This document shows, piece by piece, positions 16,711 to 25,034 of a stretch of 64,000 bases of DNA (within the stretch, counting starts at the first letter, position 1; each line of letters begins with the position of its first letter). Source of the stretch: Hoeflea_A sp963921345 (GTDB lineage Bacteria > Pseudomonadota > Alphaproteobacteria > Rhizobiales > Rhizobiaceae); contig CAWUFE020000001.1 in assembly GCA_963921345.3 (NCBI GenBank), positions 372,001 to 436,000 on the forward strand. The letters run 5' to 3'. The position numbers and the translations under genes were made by a program. The notes below the pieces were generated by a model. That model did no database searches, was not told the origin of the DNA, and was given only the letters and a program-made list of their open reading frames with translations.

Positions 16711-17721
16711 CTATGGAAGCAATTCAGTCACGGCGGCCCCGATAAAACGGTTGTCGTCGGGATTGCGGCCCGATCCAGCCCAGTGGCCCCAGTCCGAAGG
16801 GATGGGACGAAACTCGGCATTGGGCATGTGGCTGGCCTCATACGCACCGTCTTCGGCCGGAAAATAGGCGTCGGTCGCTCCGGGCATGACAATGGCGCGG
16901 GCGGTGATCGCCGCGAGGGCTCGTTCGAAATCGCCTTCATAGCGTTCATTGGAGCCAATGTCGGCGTGCAGCCAGGTCTGGATCTGCGAAACCATGTTGT
17001 TGGCGTCGAAGCCGGCGAAAGTGGTTTCCCAGTAGTCGCCCAGAAAGGCCTCGACGTCGGCAAATCCCAAAGGCTCGTAGGCCTTCTGGCGATAGAAGCC
17101 ATGGGTTGGCGCCCACGGCGACCAGGCCCGGCCGACGGTTTTGAGGCCGTCGATCGGTGGGCGGTCATAATATCCGCCCCGATAGGCGGGATCGAGGCTG
17201 ATGATGGAAAGCATGCCCTTTAGGAATGCCGTGTTGTGGGCGGAAATCCGCGCGGCTCCGCAGATCGGAGCCAGCGCCCGGACTATATCAGGACTGGACG
17301 CGGCCCATTCGTAACTCTGCATAGCGCCCATGGAATGGCCGAGGACCAGGGCCACACTCTCGACTCCGAGCGCTGCGACGAGACGGCGCTGCAGGCGCAC
17401 ATTGTCTCGAACGGTGACCAGCGGAAACCGCGGTCCGTCGAACGGCGCCGGTGTGTTGTCCGGGGAGGATGTGAGCCCGTTTCCGCTGAGATTGGTCAGG
17501 ATGATGAAGTGCCGTCGCGGATCAAGCGGCAGGCCCGCTCCAATCAGGAATTTACACTGCTCGTGCGTTGCGCCGAAGTGACAGCAATAGACGACCGCAT
17601 TCGACCGGTCGTCATCCAGCGTTCCCAGGGTCTGATATGCCAGCCTGGCCTTGGGTAGGACAATGCCCGATTGCAGCTCGAAGGCCTCGGCCTCGAAGAT
17701 CGCGTGGTCGCTCAATTTCAT
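16711..17721 (-). CDS. Alpha/beta hydrolase of the homoserine O-acetyltransferase (MetX-like) family
   Basis: The 336-residue protein has the MetX-like fold, with NLSGNGLTSSP (residues 77-87), the nucleophile elbow GHSMG (128-132, S130) and a C-terminal DWGHWAG histidine region. It is the last gene of a four-gene minus-strand operon with a monooxygenase, an SDR and an amidohydrolase-like protein. Real MetX enzymes sit in methionine loci and do not keep such company. I infer a hydrolase of the catabolic pathway. In the known nicotinate and picolinate routes an alpha/beta hydrolase (NicD, PicE) removes formate from N-formylmaleamate, and this gene could fill that step. Confidence 0.78.
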   Translation of the reverse strand: MKLSDHAIFEAEAFELQSGIVLPKARLAYQTLGTLDDDRSNAVVYCCHFGATHEQCKFLIGAGLPLDPRRHFIILTNLSGNGLTSSPDNTPAPFDGPRFPLVTVRDNVRLQRRLVAALGVESVALVLGHSMGAMQSYEWAASSPDIVRALAPICGAARISAHNTAFLKGMLSIISLDPAYRGGYYDRPPIDGLKTVGRAWSPWAPTHGFYRQKAYEPLGFADVEAFLGDYWETTFAGFDANNMVSQIQTWLHADIGSNERYEGDFERALAAITARAIVMPGATDAYFPAEDGAYEASHMPNAEFRPIPSDWGHWAGSGRNPDDNRFIGAAVTELLP

Positions 17722-17743
17722 GCCTCCCTGCCGCAGTTGGGCA

Positions 17744-18580
17744 TCAGTCGCGGGTCAATAGCGCCCGGGCATTGTCGTAAAACACCTTCTCGAGGACGTC
17801 CGGCTGAAAACCAAGGCCCGTGAACTGCTCGACCTCCTGCTTCAGCGTGTCGCACTGCCCGCCTGGAAAGGCGGTGCCGAACAGAACCTTGTCAGGAATG
17901 ATGGTGTTTGCGGCCTGCACGATCATCTCCGAACCGGGCATGGTGTGATAGCCGGCGTTTTCGAACCAGACATTGTCGTGGCGCATGGCGATGGCGATCA
18001 TCTGCTGGGTCCAGGGCCAGCCGCCGTGCGAACAGACGATGTCGAGATCGGGAAGGTCAGATGCGAGTTCGTCCACCGTCATCGGGTCGCCATGGGCCAT
18101 GCGCAATGGCTTGATCGGCAGTGGGCCGATGGTGAGGATCACCGGTACGTCGACCTCGATGCATTTTTCGTAGAGCGGATAGAGGCGCCGATCGTTGGGC
18201 GCCATGAACGCGAAACACGGATCGAGCGATACGCCCGAAAGCCCGAGTTCTCGGATGGCGCGATCGATCTCTTCCACTGCGGCGCGACCCTTCAGGGGAT
18301 CGGCGCCCGCAAATCCGATGATCCTATCGGGGTATTGTCTGACAATGCTGGCCAGGTAGTCATTAGAGACCCTCTCGCCCCAATTGGTCTCGGCATCGCG
18401 TGCCGGAACGACGGCCTGGGTCACCCCAGCATCATCCAGGACAGCGATGAAATCCTCGATCGAACCGAGCGGCTTCGGCTTGAACCCCATGCGCTCGAAC
18501 TCGTCGACCATGGCCGGGTTCGTCTGCACGTATTCGAATTCGCGGGTGGTCGGGCGAGCCCTGAAATCGATAATCTTCAT
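17744..18580 (-). CDS. Amidohydrolase-2 (ACMSD-like) family protein with altered metal site
   Basis: This 278-residue TIM-barrel protein belongs to the amidohydrolase-2 family, which includes ACMSD and the 3,6-dihydroxypicolinate decarboxylase PicC. The histidine of VCSHGGWPW is kept. However, the N-terminal segment reads IDFRARP where metal-binding members have DxHxH, and LFGTAFP stands where FGSDxP is usual. The usual zinc ligands therefore look absent or replaced. The ATG at 18580 follows AGGAGACAGCAGC; the frame is open further upstream without family match. It lies between the SDR and the MetX-like hydrolase. A ring-decarboxylation or hydrolysis role is inferred from context only. Confidence 0.8.
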   Translation of the reverse strand: MKIIDFRARPTTREFEYVQTNPAMVDEFERMGFKPKPLGSIEDFIAVLDDAGVTQAVVPARDAETNWGERVSNDYLASIVRQYPDRIIGFAGADPLKGRAAVEEIDRAIRELGLSGVSLDPCFAFMAPNDRRLYPLYEKCIEVDVPVILTIGPLPIKPLRMAHGDPMTVDELASDLPDLDIVCSHGGWPWTQQMIAIAMRHDNVWFENAGYHTMPGSEMIVQAANTIIPDKVLFGTAFPGGQCDTLKQEVEQFTGLGFQPDVLEKVFYDNARALLTRD

Positions 18581-18618
18581 GCTGCTGTCTCCTGCTTCCC
18601 GGCCAGACGGGTGTGCTG

Positions 18619-19425
18619 TCATGAGACCTGAAACCCGCCGTCGACAACCAGCGTCTGTCCGGTGATGTAATTGGCGCCAGGGCTCGCCAGAAATAGAATG
18701 GCCGCGGCCACCTCGACCGGGTCCGCCAGTCGGCCGAAGCGGTAGCGCTGTTTTTCGGTGTTCGGGCCGACAAAGACGGTCGGGCCCTTGCGCAGCTCCT
18801 CGACGCCCTCGGTCTCCGTGCCGCCCGGTAGCACCGCATTGACGTTGATGTTTTCGGGCGCCAGGTCAAAGGCCGCCGATTTGGTCAGCATGTTGACGCC
18901 GCCCTTCGAGGCACAGTAGGCGGCGTTGCCGATGACACCCGGATGCATCGAACTGGTGGACGAAACGTTGACGATGCGGCCGCCCTTGCCGGAAGCCCGC
19001 ATGGATCGGGCCGCCTCGCGCATGCACAGGAACGTGCCGCGCAGATTGACCTGCTGCACCCGGTCCCATTCGGCGGCGGTCATCTCGGTAAACGTCGTTT
19101 TCGGCATGATGCCGGCGTCGTTGACCTGAATGTCGATGTTGCCGAACGCGGCATGCGCCGCTTCGAACATGGCAACGACGGACGCCTCGTTGGCTACATC
19201 GCAGGACAGCGCGATCGCCGAGTGGCCGTCTTCGCGCAGTGGTCCGGCGACGGCCTCGCCCGCCTCCTTGCGGCGATTGGCGATGACGACGTTGGCGCCG
19301 GCTTCAGCGAAAAGACGGACGGCGGCCTTGCCAATGCCAGAGCTTCCGCCGGTTACAATGGCCGTTTGCCCCGCCAGGTCTGCGATGGCGGCGGAGTTTT
19401 GTAATTCAAGTCGTTCTTTGGTCAT
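18619..19425 (-). CDS. SDR-family oxidoreductase
   Basis: The 268-residue short-chain dehydrogenase has the cofactor motif TGGSSGIGKA near residue 25, the NNAG-equivalent VNDAG (second asparagine changed to aspartate), the catalytic serine in VNVSSTSS, and the YCASK active site. The C-terminal ITGQTLVVDGG is standard. The cofactor may be NAD or NADP. It is the second gene of the operon starting with the FAD monooxygenase and probably oxidises or reduces an intermediate of the ring-degradation pathway; the known nicotinate route has no SDR, so this step is unexplained. Confidence 0.88.
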   Translation of the reverse strand: MTKERLELQNSAAIADLAGQTAIVTGGSSGIGKAAVRLFAEAGANVVIANRRKEAGEAVAGPLREDGHSAIALSCDVANEASVVAMFEAAHAAFGNIDIQVNDAGIMPKTTFTEMTAAEWDRVQQVNLRGTFLCMREAARSMRASGKGGRIVNVSSTSSMHPGVIGNAAYCASKGGVNMLTKSAAFDLAPENINVNAVLPGGTETEGVEELRKGPTVFVGPNTEKQRYRFGRLADPVEVAAAILFLASPGANYITGQTLVVDGGFQVS

Positions 19426-19471
19426 GTCATCTCGCGGTTGGCGTCTTCCGATCGGGGTATTTGACGGCTGT

Positions 19472-20632
19472 TTAAGCCGCCGGTTGAACCAGCGGTGCTT
19501 CCCAGGTGTCGTAGGCGAAGATCCAGTCGGGATCGGCGAAGTCGCGCAGCCACATGTCGTGGTTTCGGGCGGTGTGCTGGACCCTTGCGGTCCGCTCGAT
19601 CCGGTTCGTCTCGTAGACCTTGAAGGCGTGATCCAGATCATCGGGCATCATGCCTATGCAGCGAGCCAGCATGGCGCCGTCTTCGACCGCCATCGCGGCG
19701 CCCTGGCCAAGATAGGGCGGCATCGGGTGAACCGCGTCGCCGAGCAGCGCGACAGGTCCGCTGGTCCAGCTGTCGAGCGGCTCGCAAACGAACTGCGCCC
19801 ACTTAGAGGAGCGTTCAGGCGGCATCGCCTTGACCACCTGGATCAGATCCGAATGGGCGCCGTCGAAGGCTTCCAGAATGCCGTCGATATCCGCCGGCAC
19901 CGATGACGTCTCATGTGGCCACTCGTTCTGCGGAGAGCTGGTGTAGACAAAGAACTCCCGGCGGTCCGGCGTGAAGAAATAGTGGTTGACCATGCGGTGT
20001 TCTCCCTTGTCGCCCCACCATTTGGTGTATTTGCCGGTCTCCTGATCGGCGAGCTGGCCCAGCCGCTCGGTCGGGAAGATCGACCGGTGTGCGACCTGGC
20101 CCATGAATCGGGGTTTGGCCGCGCCGGCCAGTACGGTCCTGACCCTGGAATTGACGCCGTCGGCGCCGATGACGATGTCTGCGTCGGCCGACGAACCGTC
20201 CTCGAACCTCAGTTGCACGCGAGCGCCGCGGATGTCGAAACCGGCCAGACGCTTGCCGAAGGCAACGGTGCCGGGTGCGATAGCACCTGTAACAGCGGCG
20301 TGAAAATCGCCGCGATGGGCCTGCAAGTAGGGCGCGCCGAAACGGTTATCCCCGTCGATCTCGAAGTCGAGCAGCACCTCGCCGGTGTCCCATTTGCGGC
20401 TCACCCAGTTAGTCATCGAGACGCTGCTGCGCATGAACTGTTCGGCCAGCCCCATCAGCCGCAGGACCTTGACCAGGTTCGGCCCGAGATGGATTGCCGC
20501 GCCAAGACGTTCGAAGGCCGGGGCCTGCTCGTAGACAGTGACGTCGAATCCCTGTTTCTGAAGCAGGACCGCGGCCGCCGATCCGCCGAGCCCGGCTCCG
20601 ACGATGGCGATTTTCGGACTGGTTTTCGGCAT
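19472..20632 (-). CDS. FAD-dependent aromatic-ring monooxygenase, NicC/PicB-like
   Basis: The 386-residue protein is a class A flavoprotein monooxygenase. The dinucleotide fold GAGLGGSAAAVLL starts near residue 11, the DG motif is in GADGVNSRVR, and the FAD-ribityl motif GDAVHPMPPYLGQG is near residue 290. The length and motifs match salicylate hydroxylase and 6-hydroxynicotinate 3-monooxygenase (NicC). Neighbouring genes for a 2,5-dihydroxypyridine dioxygenase and a maleate isomerase suggest that it makes 2,5-dihydroxypyridine or its carboxylated precursor. I chose the ATG at 20632 because the Rossmann fold starts there. It is divergent from the TRAP transporter. Confidence 0.85.
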   Translation of the reverse strand: MPKTSPKIAIVGAGLGGSAAAVLLQKQGFDVTVYEQAPAFERLGAAIHLGPNLVKVLRLMGLAEQFMRSSVSMTNWVSRKWDTGEVLLDFEIDGDNRFGAPYLQAHRGDFHAAVTGAIAPGTVAFGKRLAGFDIRGARVQLRFEDGSSADADIVIGADGVNSRVRTVLAGAAKPRFMGQVAHRSIFPTERLGQLADQETGKYTKWWGDKGEHRMVNHYFFTPDRREFFVYTSSPQNEWPHETSSVPADIDGILEAFDGAHSDLIQVVKAMPPERSSKWAQFVCEPLDSWTSGPVALLGDAVHPMPPYLGQGAAMAVEDGAMLARCIGMMPDDLDHAFKVYETNRIERTARVQHTARNHDMWLRDFADPDWIFAYDTWEAPLVQPAA

Positions 20633-20974
20633 GACCGGACGTTCCTTCTGGGTCGTTATGCGCACCTTTTGCCGCCTCAAACGGACCGCGTCGCGGGACC
20701 CTTGTTCAGCGGTCTCGATGCAGAATTTGTCCGGAAGTCGCGCCACCGAACGCGACAAGAAAAGCAGCTGCGAATTCGGCAAAACAAGGCTTATTTGCGA
20801 TTGATAATATAAAATTATCAGTGTCGAAATTTGCTAGACAGTCTCCTGACCGCGTGCCTAAGCTTGGTCCAACAAAGCGGAGACGTGCTGCGCCACGCAG
20901 CGCTCAACTTCCTGAATTTTCAGGACAAATTCCTGAAAGAGCAAATTCCAACATAATTACTGGAGGGAAGAGAC
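20633..20974. promoter_or_regulatory. Divergent control region of the pyridine-catabolic cluster
   Basis: This 342-base gene-free stretch separates the monooxygenase operon from the TRAP operon. It holds a perfect inverted repeat TGATAAT-ATAAA-ATTATCA at 20803-20821. A second one, TCCTGAA-TT-TTCAGGA at 20910-20925, is followed by a further TTCCTGAA half-site at 20930-20937. The last group lies 40-65 bases before the TRAP start codon. These are likely operators for the LysR protein at 15816 or for an unlinked regulator. A good ribosome site (GGAGGGAAGAG) lies just before 20975. Confidence 0.55.
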
Positions 20975-21973
20975 ATGCTCTGTCGTTTCACAAGGAAAAT
21001 TGGTCTGGCCGGTCTGGCCGTGGGGGTGGCGCTGGCCGCGTCGAACGTCGGCGTGTCGGCCGAAACCACGCTCAATCTGATCACCGGTTGGCCGAAGAAC
21101 TCGTTCTTCAACAAACCGCTGGTCGACTTCGTGGAGGAGGTGAATGAGAAGGGAAAAGGCGTCGTTCAGATCCGTCTCGTCGGCGGACCCGAGGTGACGC
21201 CGTTATCCGAGCAGATCGGCTCGCTGGATCTCGGCGTCAACGACATGTGGTACGGCACGATTTCGGCGTTCCAGAAGCGCATTCCGGAGGCTCGCGCGCT
21301 GGTGCTGAGCGACTACACGGCGCCTGAACTTCGTGAGCGCGGCTCCTATGACAAGCTGCGGCCGTTCTTCGACAAGATCAACCTGCACTACCTGTCCTAT
21401 TTCGGATCCGGGTACACCTTCTACATCTATCTGAAGGACGAACCGAAACGGACCGAAGAGGGCGGCGTCGACCTGACGGGTTCGCGCATCCGCGCGCCGT
21501 TCATTTACCACCCGATCATGGACCATCTCAAGGGCACGCCGATCAATGTCGAGGTCGCCGAGCTCTACGAAGCGCTTTCACGCGGTCGTGTCGACGGTTT
21601 CGGCTGGCTCGATATCGGCCTGACGGACTTTTCCTGGCAGGACTACACCAAGTACCGCATTACGCCCAACTTCTGGCAAGGGGACGTTTCGGTCCTGATG
21701 AGCAAGAAATCCTGGGAAGATCTTTCGCCCGAGGCGCAACAACTCCTGACGGAAATCGGTATCAAATACGAGATCATGGCGCACGACTTCATGATCGGTC
21801 TGGAGGAAGCGGAGACGGCCAAGCTCAAGGCCGCCGGCATGCAGGATGTCAAACTGACGGGTGACCAGGCCGATGCCTACATGGCGTCTGCGACGGAAGC
21901 CCTCTGGAAGCAGATCGAGGACGCATCCGGCAAGGCAAACCGCGACATGCTGGAAGCGGAGTTCACCAAGTAG
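20975..21973 (+). CDS. TRAP transporter solute-binding protein (DctP family)
   Basis: The 332-residue periplasmic binding protein has a signal peptide (charged MLCRFTRK, then a hydrophobic stretch ending at VSAET). The DctP-family body includes GWPKNSFFNKPLVDF at the start and ELYEALSRGRVDGFGW near residue 190. It captures an organic acid and delivers it to the DctQ/DctM pair encoded next. Context makes a pyridine carboxylate or related aromatic acid a fair guess. The arginine-containing SRIRAPFIYHP segment is where the carboxylate-binding arginine usually lies. Confidence 0.9.
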   Translation: MLCRFTRKIGLAGLAVGVALAASNVGVSAETTLNLITGWPKNSFFNKPLVDFVEEVNEKGKGVVQIRLVGGPEVTPLSEQIGSLDLGVNDMWYGTISAFQKRIPEARALVLSDYTAPELRERGSYDKLRPFFDKINLHYLSYFGSGYTFYIYLKDEPKRTEEGGVDLTGSRIRAPFIYHPIMDHLKGTPINVEVAELYEALSRGRVDGFGWLDIGLTDFSWQDYTKYRITPNFWQGDVSVLMSKKSWEDLSPEAQQLLTEIGIKYEIMAHDFMIGLEEAETAKLKAAGMQDVKLTGDQADAYMASATEALWKQIEDASGKANRDMLEAEFTK

Positions 21974-22082
21974 GCCCTGGTGCATTCGAATGGCCGGCTT
22001 TCGGTTTGCATGGAACAATTCCGCAAACTCGTAAGCCGGCCACACCTGTCGCCGATCTGGCGGTATCGGGCCGGGACATGAC

Positions 22083-22598
22083 ATGACCGACAAAACTCTC
22101 CGATATTTCGACCGCGTTCTCGACGCGTTGGCGATCCTGTCCGGTACCCTGCTGGCCTTGATCCCGGTGCTGATTGTCTACGATGCCGGCTTGCGCATCC
22201 TCAGGATAGGCGCGTCGGTGTGGGTCAACGATGTCAGCGCCATCTTCATCGTCTACGCAACATTCCTGGCAGCACCTTGGCTGCTGCGCGAGAAGGGCCA
22301 CATCTACGTCAACGTGGTGGCCGACCAGCTGAACCCGTCCAACCGGAGACAACTGTCGCGGCTCGTCAATCTGGTCTGTGCCGCGGTATGCGCCTACCTC
22401 ACCTACAAGTCCTGTGCGGTTGTCATGGCCAATTACGGCCAATACGACGTGTCGGCCATCGAGACGCCGCGTTGGATCCGTTTCCTGCCGCTGCCCTTCG
22501 GCTTTGCCCTGCTGGCCCTTCAGTTCTTCCGCAACGTGATTTTCGACGGCAACGGGATCGGTGACGTCGCTGAGCACGATCCGAAAGGGGCGATGTGA
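22083..22598 (+). CDS. TRAP transporter small permease (DctQ family)
   Basis: The 171-residue protein has four predicted membrane helices, as expected for the small TRAP membrane subunit (helices near residues 17-37, 52-70, 92-112 and 136-156). Its stop codon overlaps the start of the large permease by one base (TGATG). It belongs to the transporter operon of the pyridine-catabolic cluster. Confidence 0.88.
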   Translation: MTDKTLRYFDRVLDALAILSGTLLALIPVLIVYDAGLRILRIGASVWVNDVSAIFIVYATFLAAPWLLREKGHIYVNVVADQLNPSNRRQLSRLVNLVCAAVCAYLTYKSCAVVMANYGQYDVSAIETPRWIRFLPLPFGFALLALQFFRNVIFDGNGIGDVAEHDPKGAM

Positions 22599-23911
22599 TG
22601 CCCTGGCAGGAAGCAGCCATCCTGATGGTGGGCCTGGTGCTGCTGTTGATGGCGCTGGGATTTCCAGTCGCCATGGGGTTCCTGATCGCCAACGTCGTCG
22701 GCGTGCTGCTGTTCATGGGCGGTACCCGGGGGGTCAATCAGCTGGTCGCTAACGGTGCCACGTCGGTGAACAGTTTTCTGCTGGTGCCGATTCCACTGTT
22801 CATCGTCATGGGAGAGCTTTTCTTTCGCTCCGGCCTGTCCAAACAGGCGTTCGACGCACTCGACAAGCTGTTCGGCAATTTTCGCGGACGCCTGTCCTAC
22901 ATCACCGTTGCCGGCGGTACGGTGACGGCTGCCATGTCCGGCTCAAGCCTGGCGAGCACCGCCATGCTCGGCTCGGTCATGGTGCCCGAGGGCGAGCAGC
23001 GCGGCTACAAGAATAAGTTCATCGTCGGGCCGCTGCTGGGAGCTGGCGGCTTGGCGATCCTGATCCCGCCGTCGATCCTCATGGTTCTTCTCGGAAGTAT
23101 CGCTAAGATCGATGTCGGCTCGTTGCTGTTGGCCGGCGTGGTTCCGGGTCTTCTACTGTCGGCGTTCTACGTCGTGGCGATTTTCATCATGACCAGGACC
23201 GACCCCGAAGGCGTTCCGCATTACGTCGCCGAGCGCGTGAGCCTTGCGGAAAAAGTGCGGATCTTCGCGCGTGACATCCTCCCCCTTTCCCTTGTGATCG
23301 TTGCCGTTGTCGGCACCATCATCGCCGGTATCGCCACACCGTCGGAATCCGCCGCTTTCGGGGTGCTGGCCGTGTTGATCCTGATGGTCGTTTATGGCCG
23401 GTTTTCGCTGGCAGTCATCAAGCAGGCGATCAACGAAAGCCTGCGGTTTTCGGTGATGATCTTTTTCGTCATCGTCGGTTCGTCCACCTTCTCGCAGGTG
23501 TTCGCCTATTCAGGGGCAACCGACGGGCTGGTGACCTGGGCGACTGGTTTCGACTTCAGCGTCTACGTGATGATCGCCGTGATGTTCGCCGTGCTTCTAG
23601 TGTGCGGCATGTTTCTCGACGCGATCTCGACGATGATGCTGACCATCCCGATCCTGATGCCGATCGTTCGCACCATGGGCTTTGACGAGGTGCTGTTCGG
23701 CGTGGTGATGATGATTTCGCTGGAAATCGGCGCCATCACGCCGCCGCTCGGCCTGGCGCTTTACGTCATGCACTCGATCACCGGCGGCAAGCTGACGCTC
23801 ACCCGGATCTTTCTCGCGGGACTGCCGTTTCTGATCTGCTCGCTGGTGCTCGTCGCATTGATTGTGGCGTTCCCGCAAATCGCATTGTTGCTGCCCGAGC
23901 TGGCGCGATGA
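22598..23911 (+). CDS. TRAP transporter large permease (DctM family)
   Basis: The 437-residue integral membrane protein carries the DctM family pattern: about a dozen helices, GGTVTAAMSGSSLASTAMLGSVMVPE near residue 110 and IPPSILMVLLGS near 155. It is the sodium-coupled transport channel that works with the binding protein and DctQ. I chose the ATG at 22598; a GTG one codon earlier is possible. A 64-base gap separates it from the dioxygenase gene. Confidence 0.92.
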   Translation: MPWQEAAILMVGLVLLLMALGFPVAMGFLIANVVGVLLFMGGTRGVNQLVANGATSVNSFLLVPIPLFIVMGELFFRSGLSKQAFDALDKLFGNFRGRLSYITVAGGTVTAAMSGSSLASTAMLGSVMVPEGEQRGYKNKFIVGPLLGAGGLAILIPPSILMVLLGSIAKIDVGSLLLAGVVPGLLLSAFYVVAIFIMTRTDPEGVPHYVAERVSLAEKVRIFARDILPLSLVIVAVVGTIIAGIATPSESAAFGVLAVLILMVVYGRFSLAVIKQAINESLRFSVMIFFVIVGSSTFSQVFAYSGATDGLVTWATGFDFSVYVMIAVMFAVLLVCGMFLDAISTMMLTIPILMPIVRTMGFDEVLFGVVMMISLEIGAITPPLGLALYVMHSITGGKLTLTRIFLAGLPFLICSLVLVALIVAFPQIALLLPELAR

Positions 23912-23975
23912 ATTTCAAATCACGACGCCGCCCTAAACCGTGCGGCCGACCAATCAGATCTGACAGGAGGAAACC

Positions 23976-25019
23976 ATGCTGCATACCGATGTTGGACCCA
24001 AACTGGCGCGGGCCGCCATGGTGTTCGCGCGCGACATGATGTGCATCAAACCGGGCGAAAGCGTCCTGATCACCATCAATACCGGTGCCGACCTGGCCGC
24101 GGTCAACGCGCTGCAGGATGCCGCCTATCTGATCGGCGCAAAGGTCTCCACTCTGATTCTCGCCCCCCGGCTGCCGTTCCAGGGAGGTCTGGCCGACGCC
24201 TTCGTCTCTGACACGGTGCAGGCGGCGGTCACCAATTGCGATGCCTGGATCGATCTTTGCATGCCTTACATGGCCGGCTGCCACGCCCATGACGAGGCGA
24301 TGAAGAACGGCAGGACCCGCTACATCCTTGCCGCAGATCTTGGCGCTGACGAAATCGTCCGCATCTTCGGCGAGGCGGATCTCGATTCGCTGTTCGAATT
24401 CGGCGACATCTTTTCCGACCTCATCGAAAGAGCCACCGGCAAGACCGGGCGCGTGACCAATGCTGCCGGCACCGACCTGACTTTCACACTCGCGCCGACC
24501 AAGGGTTTCGCCCTGGCCAAGGCCAGCAAACCGGGGGGCTATTTCGTTCCCGGCACGGTGGTGTTCCTGCCGGAGATCGAAACCGTCAAGGGCCAGTTCG
24601 TCACCAACGTACTGCTGCACGAATACTACACAACCAATTGCGAACCGATGACGCTGATCCTCGACGGTGACGTCAAGGAGGTCATCGGCGGCGGGCCGGA
24701 GAACAAGGTTCTGATGCGCGCCCTGCAGCGCGCCGGCAAGAACAATCTCGGCCATGTCGTGCACTTCACTTGCGGATTTCACCCGACCGCCCGCTACACC
24801 GGCCAGTGCTTCATCGAGGACCAGCGCGTGGTCGGCTACAACGCCATTGGCCTCGGTGTGCCTTTCTGGGAGCCAGGTGGCGGCGAGAACCATCCCGATA
24901 CGGTGATCGACATGCAGTCGCTGTGGATCGACGGCGAGCACATCCTCGACGAGGGCACCTTCGTCGGCAACGCCACCATGCTCAAGACGTTCGAAAAGCT
25001 GCAGCCGATTTACGGCTAG
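23976..25019 (+). CDS. 2,5-dihydroxypyridine 5,6-dioxygenase (NicX-like)
   Basis: The 347-residue protein resembles the M29 aminopeptidase family, to which NicX belongs. NicX is an Fe(II) enzyme that opens the ring of 2,5-dihydroxypyridine to N-formylmaleamate. In Pseudomonas putida NicX the iron ligands are two histidines and an aspartate, the last two in an HxD pair. Here H269 (in CGFHP) and H306-P-D308 (in GENHPDTVID) have the same arrangement. The length also fits. The ATG at 23976 follows GACAGGAGG. The downstream amidase and maleate isomerase complete the route to fumarate, which supports this reading over an aminopeptidase. Confidence 0.83.
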   Translation: MLHTDVGPKLARAAMVFARDMMCIKPGESVLITINTGADLAAVNALQDAAYLIGAKVSTLILAPRLPFQGGLADAFVSDTVQAAVTNCDAWIDLCMPYMAGCHAHDEAMKNGRTRYILAADLGADEIVRIFGEADLDSLFEFGDIFSDLIERATGKTGRVTNAAGTDLTFTLAPTKGFALAKASKPGGYFVPGTVVFLPEIETVKGQFVTNVLLHEYYTTNCEPMTLILDGDVKEVIGGGPENKVLMRALQRAGKNNLGHVVHFTCGFHPTARYTGQCFIEDQRVVGYNAIGLGVPFWEPGGGENHPDTVIDMQSLWIDGEHILDEGTFVGNATMLKTFEKLQPIYG

Positions 25020-25034
25020 TCGCGGGGAACAACC

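Noticed and set aside
16711..17721. Homoserine O-acetyltransferase (metX) of methionine synthesis
   Set aside because: The fold fits, but the neighbours are a ring-degradation operon and no metW or sulfur gene is near, so I kept a general hydrolase call.
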